DNA of 64,000 bases from Athripsodes cinereus (Eukaryota > Arthropoda > Insecta > Trichoptera > Leptoceridae). Positions within the stretch are counted from its first letter, which is position 1. Every line of letters starts with the position of its first letter. Positions 21,161-32,389 of the stretch are shown here, one piece after another. Position numbers and translations under genes: made by a program. The stretch is from contig OX388318.1 in NCBI GenBank assembly GCA_947579605.1, forward strand, positions 7,440,001 through 7,504,000. The letters are read 5' to 3'. Under the pieces are notes generated by a model that was not told the origin of the DNA, did not search any database, and worked only from the letters and a program-made list of their open reading frames with translations.

Positions 21161-21340
21161 AGTTCGTCGGTAGCCTGGAGGTAGAGTCTCGGCCTCGTGA
21201 ACATGGGGTCCGTGGTTCGATACCAGGTGCCGGCAAACTCCCCTTTCACGACATAAGCTTTAAGTAGCTTACTGTGAAAGGTGTATAAGGTTGTATTTGG
21301 GTTTGTAACAAAAACCCAGATATATCTTTTAAAAAAAAAA
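21161..21340 (+). mobile_element. SINE-C, tRNA-derived
   Basis: A-box-like TAGCCTGGAGG at 21171-21181 and B-box-like GGTTCGATACC at 21214-21224. The body CCCCTTTCACGACATAAGC, TTACTGTGAAAGGTGTATAAG, TTGTATTTGGGTTTG ends at AAAACCCAGATATATC and an A run. Best preserved member of the family here, together with 16091. Confidence 0.8.
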
Positions 21341-21736
21341 ATCATAAAAATCTTAAGAATGTTACACAACAGATATCTCATCTGTACAGCCATCAGATTG
21401 TGCATGTGCATAGTTCCGTAAGTAAGAAACAGATAAGGTGTTCCGATGCTTACAAATTGGCTTAGGTTGGTTTAACTCATGACGCGTTCACCAATCCCAC
21501 CAATTTCTTTTTCAAACTACTATATTCACATCTGACGAGTATATACATCGACAAACAGCAACTATTTTTATTTGGTGTTCGAAACTGTTGGCGTAAAAAT
21601 ATATTGCATCAGTAAATTCGAGCATCTTTCACATACACTTGCATGAACATACTGATAGAAATGTAGAAAATGTTCAGAATTATCTCATTTGGTTTCCGTC
21701 TTTACTGTCTACTGATTCCACTTGTATTATACATAA

Positions 21737-21808
21737 CAAACTCCCCTTTCACGACACAAGCTTTTAGCTTACTGTGGAAGGTGTATAAGGTTGTATTTGG
21801 GTTTATTA
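21737..21808 (+). mobile_element. SINE-C 3' part
   Basis: AACTCCCCTTTCACGACACA, AGCTTTTAGCTTACTGTGG, AAGGTGTATAAGG and TTGTATTTGGGTTTATTATG. The tRNA-like head is missing. Confidence 0.7.
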
Positions 21809-23168
21809 TGATGTGGTGTGTTGCATTTTATCAACTTTTTAGCAATACATATGCGTATTTTCTTATACATGCTAAGCTGTCCTACTAACTATTGCCAACT
21901 ACTTGTTGCTTGAATTGTATTTATTTGTATCCATATATTAAACAGTCATAATATGTGCGGTGAGTACTACACGTAGAAATAATATTATTATATTCAAAAC
22001 AACTCGTAAAGTTGAACCTTTTGGGAATCAACTATTAGAGTGATTAAAAAACTAATAAAATACAAACGTCATTTGTAGGTCTGAAAAATATTACTTAACA
22101 GACACTTCATCTGAACAACCAATAGATTTTACTAACTCTCTTTAGTAGGAAGAAATAAATAATTCCCGATACTTACGAAATGGCTCAGGTTGGTTTATGT
22201 GGTCTTTACCCCAGTTACGTTCATCAATCCTATCAATTCCTGTTTCGAACTATTATGTTCACTCACGTAATTGTGAAAATTTCAGTAAAATGCTAAAATT
22301 ATGTTTGAATGTCGTATGTAAAACTTATCGAGTAAGTGACTATTCATTCATTTGTTAAATTAATGTTTAATTTCTCCTGATAATAGACATTACAGATTCA
22401 ATTTTCACAGCTGATTGGTCACACATAAATTCTTTAAAATCAAATCAGGTTACTACGTTCGACATTCATAGAACCATCAGTTTTCTTACAGAGTTAAAGT
22501 TGATCTACTTAAACACGTATAATTATTGGTAAATACTGGCAAGAGTTTTAGAGGAACTTGTAATAAGAATATAACAAAGCATTTGCGAAGTTACAGTTGT
22601 ATCGGAATTTCACGTAATCAGTCCATTGCTTATATAATAATATATTTTAATTAATTCTGAATCACTTATAAGTCTTCGTTGGCTAGAAACTATTCCTTTT
22701 CACATCAGTCAAGGATGAAACTTATAAGAAAAATATGAAATCTTATAAGTTTGTTCTCTGATTTAATTGCCTAACAAAGCTATTATTATTGGCTTAATAA
22801 TTTTGTGTGAGAAAGGAAAAAGAGATGAGTCGACTTATCCCCGAATCAAGTTTAATGCATAAATCATTAGATATTGCCATTATAAAAAATTTATAATTGG
22901 ATATTTCAATATAAAACAATGCTAATATTGTACCGCCGCGTGGATGTTATTTCAGCTCTCCTGTGAAGTAGTGTTTCTTGAATCATCCCCTTTTTTCTTT
23001 GAGCACACAATTTTTTTGCTGTAAACCGATTTCATGCAAAAGTTTAATAATCTTTCGAGTTGTTATTTGAGCAACATTAAGTAGCGGTAGATTGTTGGTT
23101 TAAATTTAAAGAAAAACACTGATACAGAATCAAAATAGTATAGCAAAGATGGAAAATTAGTTGGGTAA
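21809..23168. other. AT-rich stretch, no gene seen
   Basis: Nothing recognisable apart from short A/T runs. ORFs are short and without motifs. Confidence 0.4.
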
Positions 23169-23279
23169 TTGTAAATGAATCAATAATTTGTAGAGTTTTA
23201 TTAAGATCGTTGTTGAACCAACCTACGTCAATTCGTAATGTTCGTAGTAAAACTCTACAAATTATCGTTTCATTTACAA
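23169..23279. repeat. inverted repeat with 32-bp arms
   Basis: Arms 23169-23200 and 23248-23279 match as reverse complements at 30 of 32 positions (outer TTGTAAATGAA, inner TTTGTAGAGTTTTA). The 47-base centre contains GTTGTTGAACCAAC, itself partly palindromic. AGTTGGGTAAT occurs in the same orientation just outside both arms (23159 and 23324). Probably a foldback MITE remnant; no duplication was identified. Confidence 0.7.
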
Positions 23280-24483
23280 TAAATATGGAGTTATACAAAA
23301 TACGCATATATAAGATACAATAGTTGGGTAATGGTAAACAAATTGCGATTTCTAACAGCGTAATGAAAACTTTCAAGTAATTTAAACTTTTTCACCATTA
23401 AGCTGATTTCACCACGAGTTTACACATTACAAGGATCAGCTATATGAACATGTTAGTTCTAAGGCAAATTAATTCACAATAGCTATGATTACTTTTCTCT
23501 CCCTAATACGAGGTCAAGCCCCCTAATTATTTTAATCTAGGCTTGTCTGTCCTGAAGCTTAAGCGGTTTTTTGACCCTCTAGAATACATATCTATTGATT
23601 AATTCTATACTAAAACGTTTAGTCGCATTCTCTGTCTAGTAAATTATTCGTTTGTTGCCGTTCTATTGCCAAATACACGATTTCTTATACTCTCAGGAAC
23701 TTACATACATATATCTACTTTAGTATTGCTAAGTATATTTTTATGATAGCCACTTTCCCCGATTACTTATATCTGTGAATATATGTATTTTATCTAGTAA
23801 TATACGTCTTCTCCCGTGATATGCGACATATTTTTATGTATCATTAGGTTGGCACTACCTGATGTATCATAACTGACAGTTTGATGTATGGGAGTATGAT
23901 TGATTTATGGACTATTTAACACAATATTGATACACTGGACGGTTATTGAGACTTGATGCAATATGTTTACCTTTCTAGGCACGTGTATGTACTTCTTAAT
24001 GTGTTTCTTCTAATAGTTCAATTGATTACAGTTAATATTATATATACGATTCTGTTTATATTATTTATGCAATTGAATGCATCGAAACATAAATCACCTT
24101 CATAATGTGTGTGCCAACAGGATTTTTTAAAATTTTAATGTCAATTTATTTCCATGGCTATTTTTCAAACGAAGTTTTCAATCCTTTTCTAAACAAGATT
24201 GTCAAAATGGTTTGTCGATTTGGTTGTTTATATATGCCAAGTATCTGATATTTTTTTCAGAGAGAAAACTAATTATGAGCTTACTCTGATGATGAAATGA
24301 AATGAGAAGTTATTACAAAATTGGACTGGGTTCTCAATACAAAAATATTAACATACTTTTAAGATTTATTACTCCTTCATAGCATATGAGATCATGTAAG
24401 GTCTGCAAAGAATGAATGCTTTAACACACATATGCAATGTTATCATAGAACAATACTTGAAAACCTGAAAGTTATTACACAGA
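23280..24483. other. AT-rich stretch, no gene seen
   Basis: Nothing recognisable. Confidence 0.4.
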
Positions 24484-24625
24484 CAGGGGTGGTTGGAAGA
24501 AATCACGCCTCTGCGATAAACTTGTCCTCTGTATATTGATTGTATGATTGCATTTGTTTTAAATGTATTTTTGTAGAAATTTGCCTGTAATCAATGTACA
24601 GTACAAAATAAATTCATAAATATAT
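24484..24625 (+). mobile_element. CR1-like LINE 3' end
   Basis: GGTTGGAAGAAATCACGCC, TCTGCGATAAACTTGTCCTC, TGTATATTGATTG and GTAATCAATGTACAGTAC, then AAATAAATTCATAAATA. A diverged copy of the 20937 tail. Confidence 0.7.
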
Positions 24626-25162
24626 AACATTCCATTTAGTTAGGTACTCCATTAGAGTGTATCGCAAATAAATATATGATTTCAAATTAACTGTCATTCT
24701 TGCAGCTTGATGTTTTAATGACCATATTATACACAAGAATTACACATAATAATATGGTAAACAGAAGCTATCAAGAGCAGCACCTACATAATACCCCATG
24801 AAAATATAAATAATGGTACTACATAAGAAGGGCCATTTAGTATTCATCAGGCATCATGCATCTCTTGTTATAGATGTCAAGTTTTAATATGCAATATACA
24901 CCCGAGCCCTGTGGTACAATGATGAATAGCCTTCTGTCTTGTTATATATATCTAGACTATTTCATACATATTTGACACGGACAACAACAACTATAATATT
25001 TCTAAGGGAATACTGCTATACTGTATTTATAACAAACTAGCAATATAAACCTGATGAGGATAATATGATAAATCTTCTTATGATCGAAATAACAAAAATA
25101 CTGTAAATATTAAAACAAACATCCACATTATCAAATTTCATGGATAAGACTAGTATAAGGCA
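24626..25162. other. AT-rich stretch, no gene seen
   Basis: Nothing recognisable. Confidence 0.35.
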
Positions 25163-25395
25163 GTCGGTGTGGCGCAGAGGTGACGCTTTTGTCTTTGAGT
25201 CATGAGGTCCCGGGTTCGATTCCTGGCCAGGGAAAAATGAAGAATGACCTTTTTCAAATTGTCCTGGGTCTGGGTATTACATGTATATGTGTTTAGTGCA
25301 TTGTATATAATATGTGTATCGTCGCGTTAGTAGTACCCATAATACAAGATTCAATCTAAGTTTGGGACTATCTCGATCTGTGTGAATTGTCTATG
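25163..25395 (+). mobile_element. SINE-B, tRNA-derived, near full length
   Basis: Head GTCGGTGTGGCGCAGAGGTG with an A-box-like TGGCGCAGAGG at 25170-25180 and B-box-like GGTTCGATTCC at 25213-25223. The body is GAAGAATGACCTTTTTCAAA, TTGTCCTGGGTCTGGGTATT, ACATGTATATGTG, TCGCGTTAGTAGTACCC, then GGGACTATCTCGATCTGTG and AATTGTCTATGCGTGTTATG. The boxes imply polymerase III transcription. The 3' end is shared with 29222-29295 and the whole with 51366-51727. It is not a tRNA gene: no 3' acceptor partner follows the T arm. Confidence 0.8.
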
Positions 25396-25496
25396 CGTGT
25401 TATGTTACTTTATATACATAGAATCCTTAAAATCGTGATTTTGGAGATTATGGCCTTAATATTATATTCTAGGATATTTTTGTCAATAAACAATAC

Positions 25497-25735
25497 CTTA
25501 CTATACCATCACGGCATATTTCACAGTGGAGTAGCCAGCAGACCAGCTGCGTGTAAAAAGTATGCAAGCTGTCCATTTCGATCCAATATAAAATTTAGAC
25601 ACTCAGGATGTGTAGCCAACCTCATCACTGAATTTAATATGTCAAATGTCTTAATTTTTTCGAACACCTGCCTTTTACAGGACACTCGAAAACTTACAGA
25701 AAAGAGTGGTAGACCAATTCTTTTTCCATAAATAG
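25497..25735 (-). mobile_element. SINE-A, near full length
   Basis: Plus strand: CTATACCATCACGGCATATT, CACAGTGGAGTAGCCAGCAG, ACCAGCTGCGTGTAAAAAG, GCAAGCTGTCC, ACTCAGGATGTGTAGCC, ACCTCATCACTGAATTTA, TTTTCGAACACCTGCCTTTT, ACAGGACACTCGAAAACTTA, AGAGTGGTAGACCAATTC. Collinear with 31998-32250. A small further scrap (CACCAGTAAGGTAACCAGCG) is at 25805. Confidence 0.85.
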
Positions 25736-25835
25736 AAAATAAGTTACGTTTGTAAAATTTTATTATCTAAGAACACAGTCATATCATACTATGACCATTT
25801 TCCACCAGTAAGGTAACCAGCGGACAAACAAAAAA

Positions 25836-26449
25836 ACAATCTAAGAACACGTCTTTAATGTATATAGAGGGCATAAGTATTCCTATAGCCAACTAAGTAA
25901 AAACTGTCATAATGGATGTTGGAACTCGTAAATACACACAAACGGGCTTATGTTTCTTTTGTAGGGAATAATCCATTGTGGGATACTGTTTTATTAATAA
26001 TTATTAATGCCATGACCATTCCTCAAGATAGTGTTACATTTTTAACTATCTTATCCGTCCAATGGTTATTTTATATGTAACTACATATTGTTACTAGGGG
26101 AGAATGATGTTTGAGTACAATATGATGTGAAAATCTTTTATTGCATGGAGGAAAAACAGAACCGATCAAACGACTAATCCCTCCAAAATTTTATTTTTTA
26201 TGATGATTGTGACAAAAGTGTTAGATGTCAATACTTATTCTCAATCTATGGTGTCAATGAAGATTAAGCTTTTAAGGAATTTTAGGCTATAATTTTAATA
26301 CTTGACAATCCTATTTTTATTTCATTATAAGTGTTGTTCCTTATAAATGCTGATATTCTGCTAATCAACGTTAGCTCAAAATAATTAACGTCATACCGAG
26401 TCACTTATTTATTGTTGCATCGTACAAGAACTTTAACTCAATATATTAG
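25836..26449. other. AT-rich stretch, no gene seen
   Basis: Nothing recognisable. Confidence 0.35.
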
Positions 26450-26700
26450 TTATTTTTATTTATTTATTTATTTACAAATCCATGGCGTGAGCCTTTTACA
26501 TGTTTAAAGATATACAAAAAAACATACAAATCAAATTTCTCATCAACAAACACTGCTGGAGCAAGATAAGAACAAAAAACTGTCGAAAAACAAAAACACA
26601 AATGGGAATCAATACAAATTATCAATAATTTTAGTCAAATCATAAAATAGTATAGAATGTCAATGAAATGTTTAGCAATATGTCAAGAATAAAAATTAAA
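26450..26700 (-). mobile_element. possible LINE 3' end
   Basis: A TTTATTTATTTATTTATTTA run is followed by CAAATCCATGGCGTGAGCC and TTTTACATGTTTAAAG. It resembles 19090-19150. The simple-repeat head and unique tail fit a reversed LINE 3' end; no coding part is attached. Confidence 0.4.
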
Positions 26701-27224
26701 ATTGAAATTAAGTTTGGAGATGTCAAGTAAATAGAAGAAAGAAAAAAAAACTATGAGAACTTTAGTACAAGTAATATTGTTTTAGTACAAGAAATTTTAG
26801 TACAAGTAATTGTTTTATGATTTTCCATGTTTGTATTGTGTTGAAGTCTTCATTAATTGGTATAAGTCATATTTCACAAGACAATAAAAGCTTACGTAGA
26901 CTCCAACAGACTCTCAGTTTCATGAAGATATTCACTTTGTTTTATTATAAAATAATATATAAGAAAACCTTCTTAGTAAATCTTTGGACCAATGCATATC
27001 TATTCAAAATAAAGGCGTTGTTATGTGTAGGAAAATTCTAAGGATTCTAATGATAAATGTGACGTAAAACCATAATTCAAACATCGCGTCGTATATAATA
27101 GGGAATTATCACCATAAAATAAACCTATAAAGTATTTATCTTAGAGGTATTTATTCAAATTGAATTAATTTATTTATTCTATATGAAGCGTGCACCATTT
27201 ATGGAGTCTATCAAATAGAATTGG
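26701..27224. other. AT-rich stretch, no gene seen
   Basis: Contains three close copies of TTTTAGTACAAGTAAT/GAAAT near 26758-26812. No gene. Confidence 0.35.
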
Positions 27225-27370
27225 TGTCAGACAATTTTATGCAAATTTGTCCTGTAAAAGGCGGATATTTATTAAACATTCGTTAAACAGTACGATATAC
27301 CTACCTAAGAAATTTAACGTTTGAATTCATTGACAAGGTATAAGCAACACCCATTCTGAAGTCATGTTTC
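27225..27370 (+). mobile_element. SINE-A, degraded
   Basis: AGAATTGGTGTCAGAC, TTGTCCTGTAAAAGGCGGAT, GAATTCATTGACAAGG, AACACCCATTCTGAAGTC. The blocks are in SINE-A order but heavily mutated; the 3' end is missing. Confidence 0.55.
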
Positions 27371-28000
27371 GTAACCCGGGAAGGATTCACTTAATACATA
27401 TTATTCGGAAGTGTTGTACAATGATCAATGAAAAATTCTTAAGTGTCGAGCAAAATAATAATATATTATATTGTTATTTTGATTAAATTTTTCAACACTT
27501 TTATACTTAAACTGAGATATAGTTATAATTCATATTATGGATTTCTCAAAATTTCAATAAATCTTTTCTATAAAACTACAGGCAAATATCCTCTTGAAAA
27601 TGATTAGTGTTAATATCCTTTCCTGACATTAAATTGTTATCCTTATTATGAAGATTTATTAATTATTATTGTTATCATATTTCATTTCAGATGACATAAT
27701 ATGTTCTTGAAGTTTTGGTAATATTAGATTTATCCATATTATCAACACACACGTTGAACTCATCTACCTTCTGTTTTTTTTGTTGTTGTTATTCTGGTAT
27801 TTGTTATTTTGTTGTCATCCTGGAATAAGATCGTATAAATAAATAATTGATGTCCCTATTAATTTGTATCGCAGATATTGTGTTCAGTGGGCATGACAAA
27901 ATAGCGGCGAATGACTAGCATGAAATAATCAATTATATTTCTTATTTAATACATATTTCAATATTTTTTATCAAAACAAATAGGTATGTATGTTATATTC
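27371..28000. other. AT-rich stretch, no gene seen
   Basis: Nothing recognisable. Confidence 0.35.
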
Positions 28001-28505
28001 CTGGTTAGCTGGAAGAGATCACTTATGCGATAAGCCCGCCTTTTGGTCCTTTTTGTAAACATGACGTCGGTCGGTGGATGGCGCTGGTAGAAGCTGCCTG
28101 AAACCTCTGACGTCTCATATTTCAAAATTAAATATTATTATTTTATAATTGTTCCAATTAACAAAATTTTAATACATTTTTTTAGTTTCAATAGTTTTAT
28201 TAAGTTAAATTTTTGGGTGTTATTGTTTAAACTGGTTAAAAATTTCAAATCTGAAAATGTGAATTAGTGAATAATATTTGTGACAATTAATAATACCTTC
28301 AATTGGAACTCACATAAAATTCTCACATTTTAGTCAAATTTGTGACAATCACAAGTGTTTTAAAATTTTGATAATAGTTAAATAAAAATAATAGGTGCCC
28401 TTGAGACAGTCTAGGGACAGTCTAGGGCGTCAAAACAAAATCATCTATAATCATCATGATATACCTATATACGTCATGATATTTTGCCAATAAAGTTTAT
28501 ATTTA
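28001..28505 (+). mobile_element. CR1-like LINE 3' end, apparently split
   Basis: GGTTAGCTGGAAGAGATCAC, TTATGCGATAAGCCCGCC and TTTTGGTCC at 28001-28050 are a clear LINE 3' hairpin. The expected ATATTTTGCCAATAAAGTTT and ATATTTATTTAAC tail appears only at 28471-28505. The intervening 0.4 kb starts ATGACGTCGG and ends near ACGTCATGAT, which could be an inserted element. Its identity is unknown. Confidence 0.5.
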
Positions 28506-28514
28506 TTTAACATT

Positions 28515-28890
28515 GTCAATATTGTCAACCAACGGTACTAAGTTGAATTTCATATCAAATTAGTAAAGTATTTTCACGGGGGTAGTCACTCCCTTCTATA
28601 CAAAAATTATTTATTTTGTATAATTTAAATCTAATATTATCAACGGACGATTCTTGGTGGAAATTCATATTGAATTAATTATAAATAAAACCCTTATTTA
28701 TAGTTGATCCACTGTGACTTTTTATTGGATGCGAGCCGGCTTTCAAGAGCTTACGCTCTCATCATCAGGCTAGCGAAAAGTAAAGAAATTACAAGTTGGA
28801 AGCTCTTGAAAGTCGGCTCGCGTCCAATAAAAAGTCACAGTGGATAAACTATAAATAAGTGATTTATTTATAATTAATTTTATTTCACCT
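28515..28890. mobile_element. Penelope-type foldback, one core intact
   Basis: The left arm holds GGTGGAAATTCATATTGAAT, AAATAAAACCCTTATTTATA and the hammerhead-like core on the minus strand (28717-28781; loop GTAA instead of GGAA). The right arm starts inside the core at GGAAGCTCTTGAAAGTCGG (28798) and runs outward to GTGATTTATTTATAATTAAT. A second short piece of the flank (CAACCAACGGTACTAAG) lies at 28534. The right arm is truncated in the core. Confidence 0.65.
28717..28781 (-). ncRNA. candidate hammerhead-like ribozyme, variant loop
   Basis: Minus strand: CTGATGA, T, GAGAGC-GTAA-GCTCTT, GAAA, GCCGGC, TC, with ACTTTT/AAAAGT as outer pairing. The loop change GGAA to GTAA leaves all pairs intact. 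Confidence 0.35.
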
Positions 28891-28897
28891 GTACAAC

Positions 28898-28960
28898 TAA
28901 CTAGTTGTAAGAAATTACTTGAGGGCAATAAACCCGCCTTTAATACCGTATTAAATTGTA
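28898..28960 (+). mobile_element. CR1-like LINE 3' end, short
   Basis: AACTAGTTGTAAGAAATTAC, TTGAGGGCAATAAACCCGCC, TTTAATACCG. It resembles the GGCAATA..ACGCC tail at 32390. Confidence 0.5.
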
Positions 28961-29002
28961 GAAAAAAGTTTATTTTATGTTATTTATGTGTATAAAATAC
29001 GA

Positions 29003-29075
29003 AGTAGCAAACAGCTTCATAGTAGAGCCTCGGACTTTCAATCGAAATGACTGAGCTTTGAATCCGTCTGACAGA
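29003..29075 (+). mobile_element. SINE-D, tRNA-like head
   Basis: GTAGCAAACAGCTTCATAGT, AGAGCCTCGGACTTTCAATC, GAAATGACTGAGCTTTGAAT, CCGTC. GGACTTTCAATCGAAA matches the anticodon-arm-like block of 6480-6560; the B box is degenerate. Confidence 0.45.
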
Positions 29076-29114
29076 AAATATCTAATAAGAATAAATCAAA
29101 TACTAGCTCCACTT

Positions 29115-29221
29115 AACCATCACGGCATATCCCACAAGTGGGGTAGCCAGTAGACCAGCTACATGTTATAAACATGCAAGCCGTATTTTTTGTGCCAACA
29201 AAAAATTAAGACATTCAGGAT
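29115..29221 (-). mobile_element. SINE-A 3' half
   Basis: ACCATCACGGCATATCCCAC, AAGTGGGGTAGCCAGTAGAC, CAGCTACATG, AACATGCAAGCCGTA and GACATTCAGGATG on the plus strand. It ends abruptly where SINE-B sequence begins. Confidence 0.8.
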
Positions 29222-29295
29222 GTCTAGTTTGGGACAAGCTCGATCTGTGTGAATTGTCTATGCGTGTTATGTTATGTTATGTTATCTTTATTATT
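29222..29295 (+). mobile_element. SINE-B 3' end
   Basis: TAGTTTGGGACAAGCTCGAT, CTGTGTGAATTGTCTATGCG and a TGTTATGTTATGTTATGTTA tail. The repeat tail suggests the original 3' terminus. Confidence 0.7.
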
Positions 29296-30925
29296 TATAT
29301 ATCAAGTATTTGGATAATAAAAACTATCTTATACGTTCAGTATCTGAAAGCATATTACTAAAACGAAATTAAAAAGAGATTACCCGTCATGTGATTGTGA
29401 ACATGGGAAAATTATTAAAAATCTAATGAGTGTATACTAAATGTTTGCATACTTCTATAATGCGGAATGTTATACTTGGAATAGAAGTAGATATGTATAT
29501 GCTATGTGAAGCTCGTGTGCTTTTAAAGAATAACGTACGTTGTTTAATATAGGTATATTGACTTTGACAAAGTGTTTAACGATAATATAAATCCCTGCAG
29601 ATACTCGTACATAGTTACTCGTGACGCTAAACTGTTTTAGCCAAAGGTAATGTTCTGTGTATTCACCTTTATATTATCTACACATACTTGAGAAGAAATT
29701 ATCTCACAACTAACTGGTATCCGGTTAAAATTTACAATCCGGAATGATGCCAGAGCGTCTTCAAATAATGAATATTTTAAAAATACGTTTTTGAAAAATT
29801 TATCTAATTTTCATGAAATGAAATTAACTCCCTGATTGAAGAAGGTACAATAAAGCTAATTATTGACTGCCAAAAAAACTATTTTGATTTATATGTACTA
29901 TTCAAAACAGTCATTTGATTCGTTTGTTTATACATTATAAGAATAACTTTAAGGTGTGCCTTTTTACTTTCGGGAAATGGACCAAATGAAATATAAACGA
30001 TTACAATTTTCATGAACAGATATAATTGACATAATTATTTATTGGAATGATCATGTATATCTTTCTACTATTAATTAGCGTAGATTATCGTAGATTGATA
30101 ATGACCTGATTAGTTGAACGACGTCTCTCTCGTTATCAATAATTTATAGTAAAAAGAAACACTAGTTTCTAATTATTGAATTGTACTACGTGTACATTGA
30201 CACCATTATGGAATATTTTGTCATTTTTGGCTCTTTATATTCAAAACATTTATTCAAGCGAATGCAACTTATTTATTTAATTAAAACTTTAATAGTTCAT
30301 CTCACTTAAAAAAGCAAGAGAGTCATGAAAATTTTCCAAAAATGAAATAAAGACAAAAAAATATGTATCTCGTCGGATAACTGGTATCTAGCTAAACTAC
30401 ATTCTGTTCCAGTACTAATACATACGTAACAGTAATATCATGTATTATACATATAGAATGAAATTTGTTAAATAGATGTTACAAAGAAGGTATGCCACGA
30501 GAAATTTGGGTAATTTACGGGAAATCTCTGTACGAAGTTAACAGATTAAGATACTCCTGCTGCTTGTATTTTATAGGAAAAGGGATTTACGCTGGCTTAA
30601 CATTAAGTCTTCAAGTATTTTTCATAGGAGGCCATAAAGTTTATATGGTGAATTTTGTTATTTTTTTTTTTAACTTTTTTCATTCTTCTACTTCGAAGGG
30701 AAAGTTAATGAATCGCAAAGTCGTGTAGCTTATTTTGAATGTTTTTAAGTATTTAAAGCAACATAAACTTTTCAGCCATTTAATTTCTATTTAGATTCAA
30801 CTGTAGAATACACAATACTAGAAGATACAATCAAGGACCAGTTTGTAAAACTCATAGACCAATTACCTCTAACCAATATTCTTTTGAGATATTCGCCTTA
30901 CATCCTAATGCGAAGATTATGTGTG
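29296..30925. other. AT-rich stretch, no gene seen
   Basis: An 87-codon ORF at 30465-30728 has no recognisable domain or splice context. Nothing else seen. Confidence 0.4.
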
Positions 30926-31010
30926 AGGTTTTACAAACACCTGGTTTTTACAAGATACTCTAAAACTTGCAGAAAAGAGTGGTAACTCTTTTCTTTACCG
31001 AAAAATCTAC
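30926..31010 (-). mobile_element. SINE-A 5' part
   Basis: Plus strand: GAGGTTTTACAAACACCTGG, TTTTTACAAGATACTCTAAA, ACTTGCAGAAAAGAGTGG, TTTACCG. Reverse of the SINE-A 5' region. Confidence 0.6.
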
Positions 31011-31189
31011 GAAATTGTTTTTTTTTCTTCGCCCTCAACTTCATTCACTTAATTTTTTTTATTTATAGCTTTACCAAAGGTTTTATTTTTTGTTTTTGAT
31101 TATTATTATTCATTATTTTAAGCATTTGAGTTTATTATCATGTATCTATGTTTGTTTTACAGTCACATTTACTTCACACACAGGCACAG

Positions 31190-31914
31190 CGCACACATCA
31201 ATAGAGAAACTTAGTGTCTTGTATATGAATTTTACATCTTCCAAACATTTTTGCACTTTGTCACTTTGTAACTCTAACATCCCTCTTTCGAAAACGGTCA
31301 AAAACCTAGGTGTCATATTTGATCAAAATCTTTCTTGGATAGATCATATCAAGGAGGTAAGTCGCAAAATCTTTTTCAGACTACACTCCTTCAAACGATT
31401 ACAATTCTTCCTTCCAGTTGACACTAAACGAATGATGGCTTTGTCCTTTCTACTACCAATCCTGTTCTATGCAGACTGCACCTTTCTAGATACCACTGAA
31501 GAACTCAGTGCGAAGTTGGATCGGCTGCAGAATGCTTGCATTCGCTTTATCTTTGGTCTAAGAAAATATGACCACATCTCTCAATTCCGTGCTGAACTCA
31601 AATAGCCATCATACAAGGAATCCCGTAATTTACATATACTTTGCTTTCTTTATAACATCCTTAAGCATGAAGCTCCTCAATACCTCTTTGAACGGTTTGT
31701 TCCCCTTTCTTCCCATGGTCTATCGTTAAGGTCCCAAAACAATCGTCGTTTAGAATTCCCACCTCATAGTACATCTTTTTATTCATCTTCTTTTACCGTA
31801 CATGCTACCAGAATCTGGAACAACCTCCCCAATGATATTCGGTCCTCTTCAACTATAGGCTCATTCAAACATAAAGTAAAGTCCTTCATAAACAACCCAC
31901 CATCTCATCAATAG
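31190..31914 (+). pseudogene. LINE ORF2 C-terminal part with one nonsense codon
   Basis: The frame contains SKTVKNLGVIFDQNLSW, RKIFFRLHSFKRLQFFL, LPILFYADCTFLD, AKLDRLQNACIRFIFGLRK and ISQFRAELK. A TAG follows at 31603-31605. The same frame continues with PSYKESRNLHILCFLYNIL, YLFERFVPLSSHGLSLRSQN, HATRIWNNLPNDIR and a final TAG at 31912-31914. The relative at 14659-15552 has LKWLTVRQRRELHLL at the equivalent place, so the internal stop most likely replaced tryptophan (TGG to TAG). It encoded the region C-terminal to the reverse transcriptase palm. The 5' side is truncated near 31190 and the catalytic domain is absent. It is a dead fragment, but only lightly decayed. Confidence 0.85.
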
Positions 31915-31997
31915 TAGATAGTTCTCACTTAGATACATATAATATAGGTTTATGGTTGTGAATGCTTACATTTTTATCTTTTTTTTTTTTTTACTAC

Positions 31998-32250
31998 TAC
32001 TACTACTATACCATCACGGCATATCCCAAAAGCGGGGTAGCCAGCAGATCAGCTGCATGTAAGAAACATGCAAACTGTCCTCTTCGTGCCAATATAAAAT
32101 CAAGACATTCAGGATGGGTGGCAAACCTCATCGCTGAATTTAAGATGTAAAATGTCTTAATTTTTTCGAACACCTGCCTTTTACAGGACACTCGAAAACT
32201 TACGCAGAAGAGTGGGAGACCAATTCTTTACCGGGTGCTCCACGGGATGT
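31998..32250 (-). mobile_element. SINE-A, full-length reference copy
   Basis: Plus strand: an ACTACTACTACTAT run, then ACCATCACGGCATATCCC, GGGGTAGCCAGCAGATCAGC, GTAAGAAACATGCAAACTG, TTCGTGCCAATATAAAATC, AAGACATTCAGGATGGGTGG, CAAACCTCATCGCTGAATTT, TTCGAACACCTGCCTTTTAC, AGGACACTCGAAAACTTACG, AGAGTGGGAGACCAATTC, TTTACCGGGTGCTCCACGGG. Read on the minus strand it is about 245 bp and ends in GATATGCCGTGATGGTATAG and a TAG-repeat tail. It sits inside the LINE 3' untranslated region, between 31914 and 32390. Confidence 0.9.
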
Positions 32251-32389
32251 TTTTATTTTGATATTTTTTTTTTTATTTATATTTATATAGGTATTCTTGT
32301 TTCATATTATATATTTCATTTTCTGTTTATCTTTTGATCTAAACTCACTTTATACTAAAAGAGTTCTCAAACATTGTAGTAGGTTTACT

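Noticed and set aside
25163..25232. A tRNA gene at the start of SINE-B
   Set aside because: A and B boxes are present, but no closed acceptor stem; the same head recurs with the same non-tRNA body at 51366-51727, so it is a SINE head.
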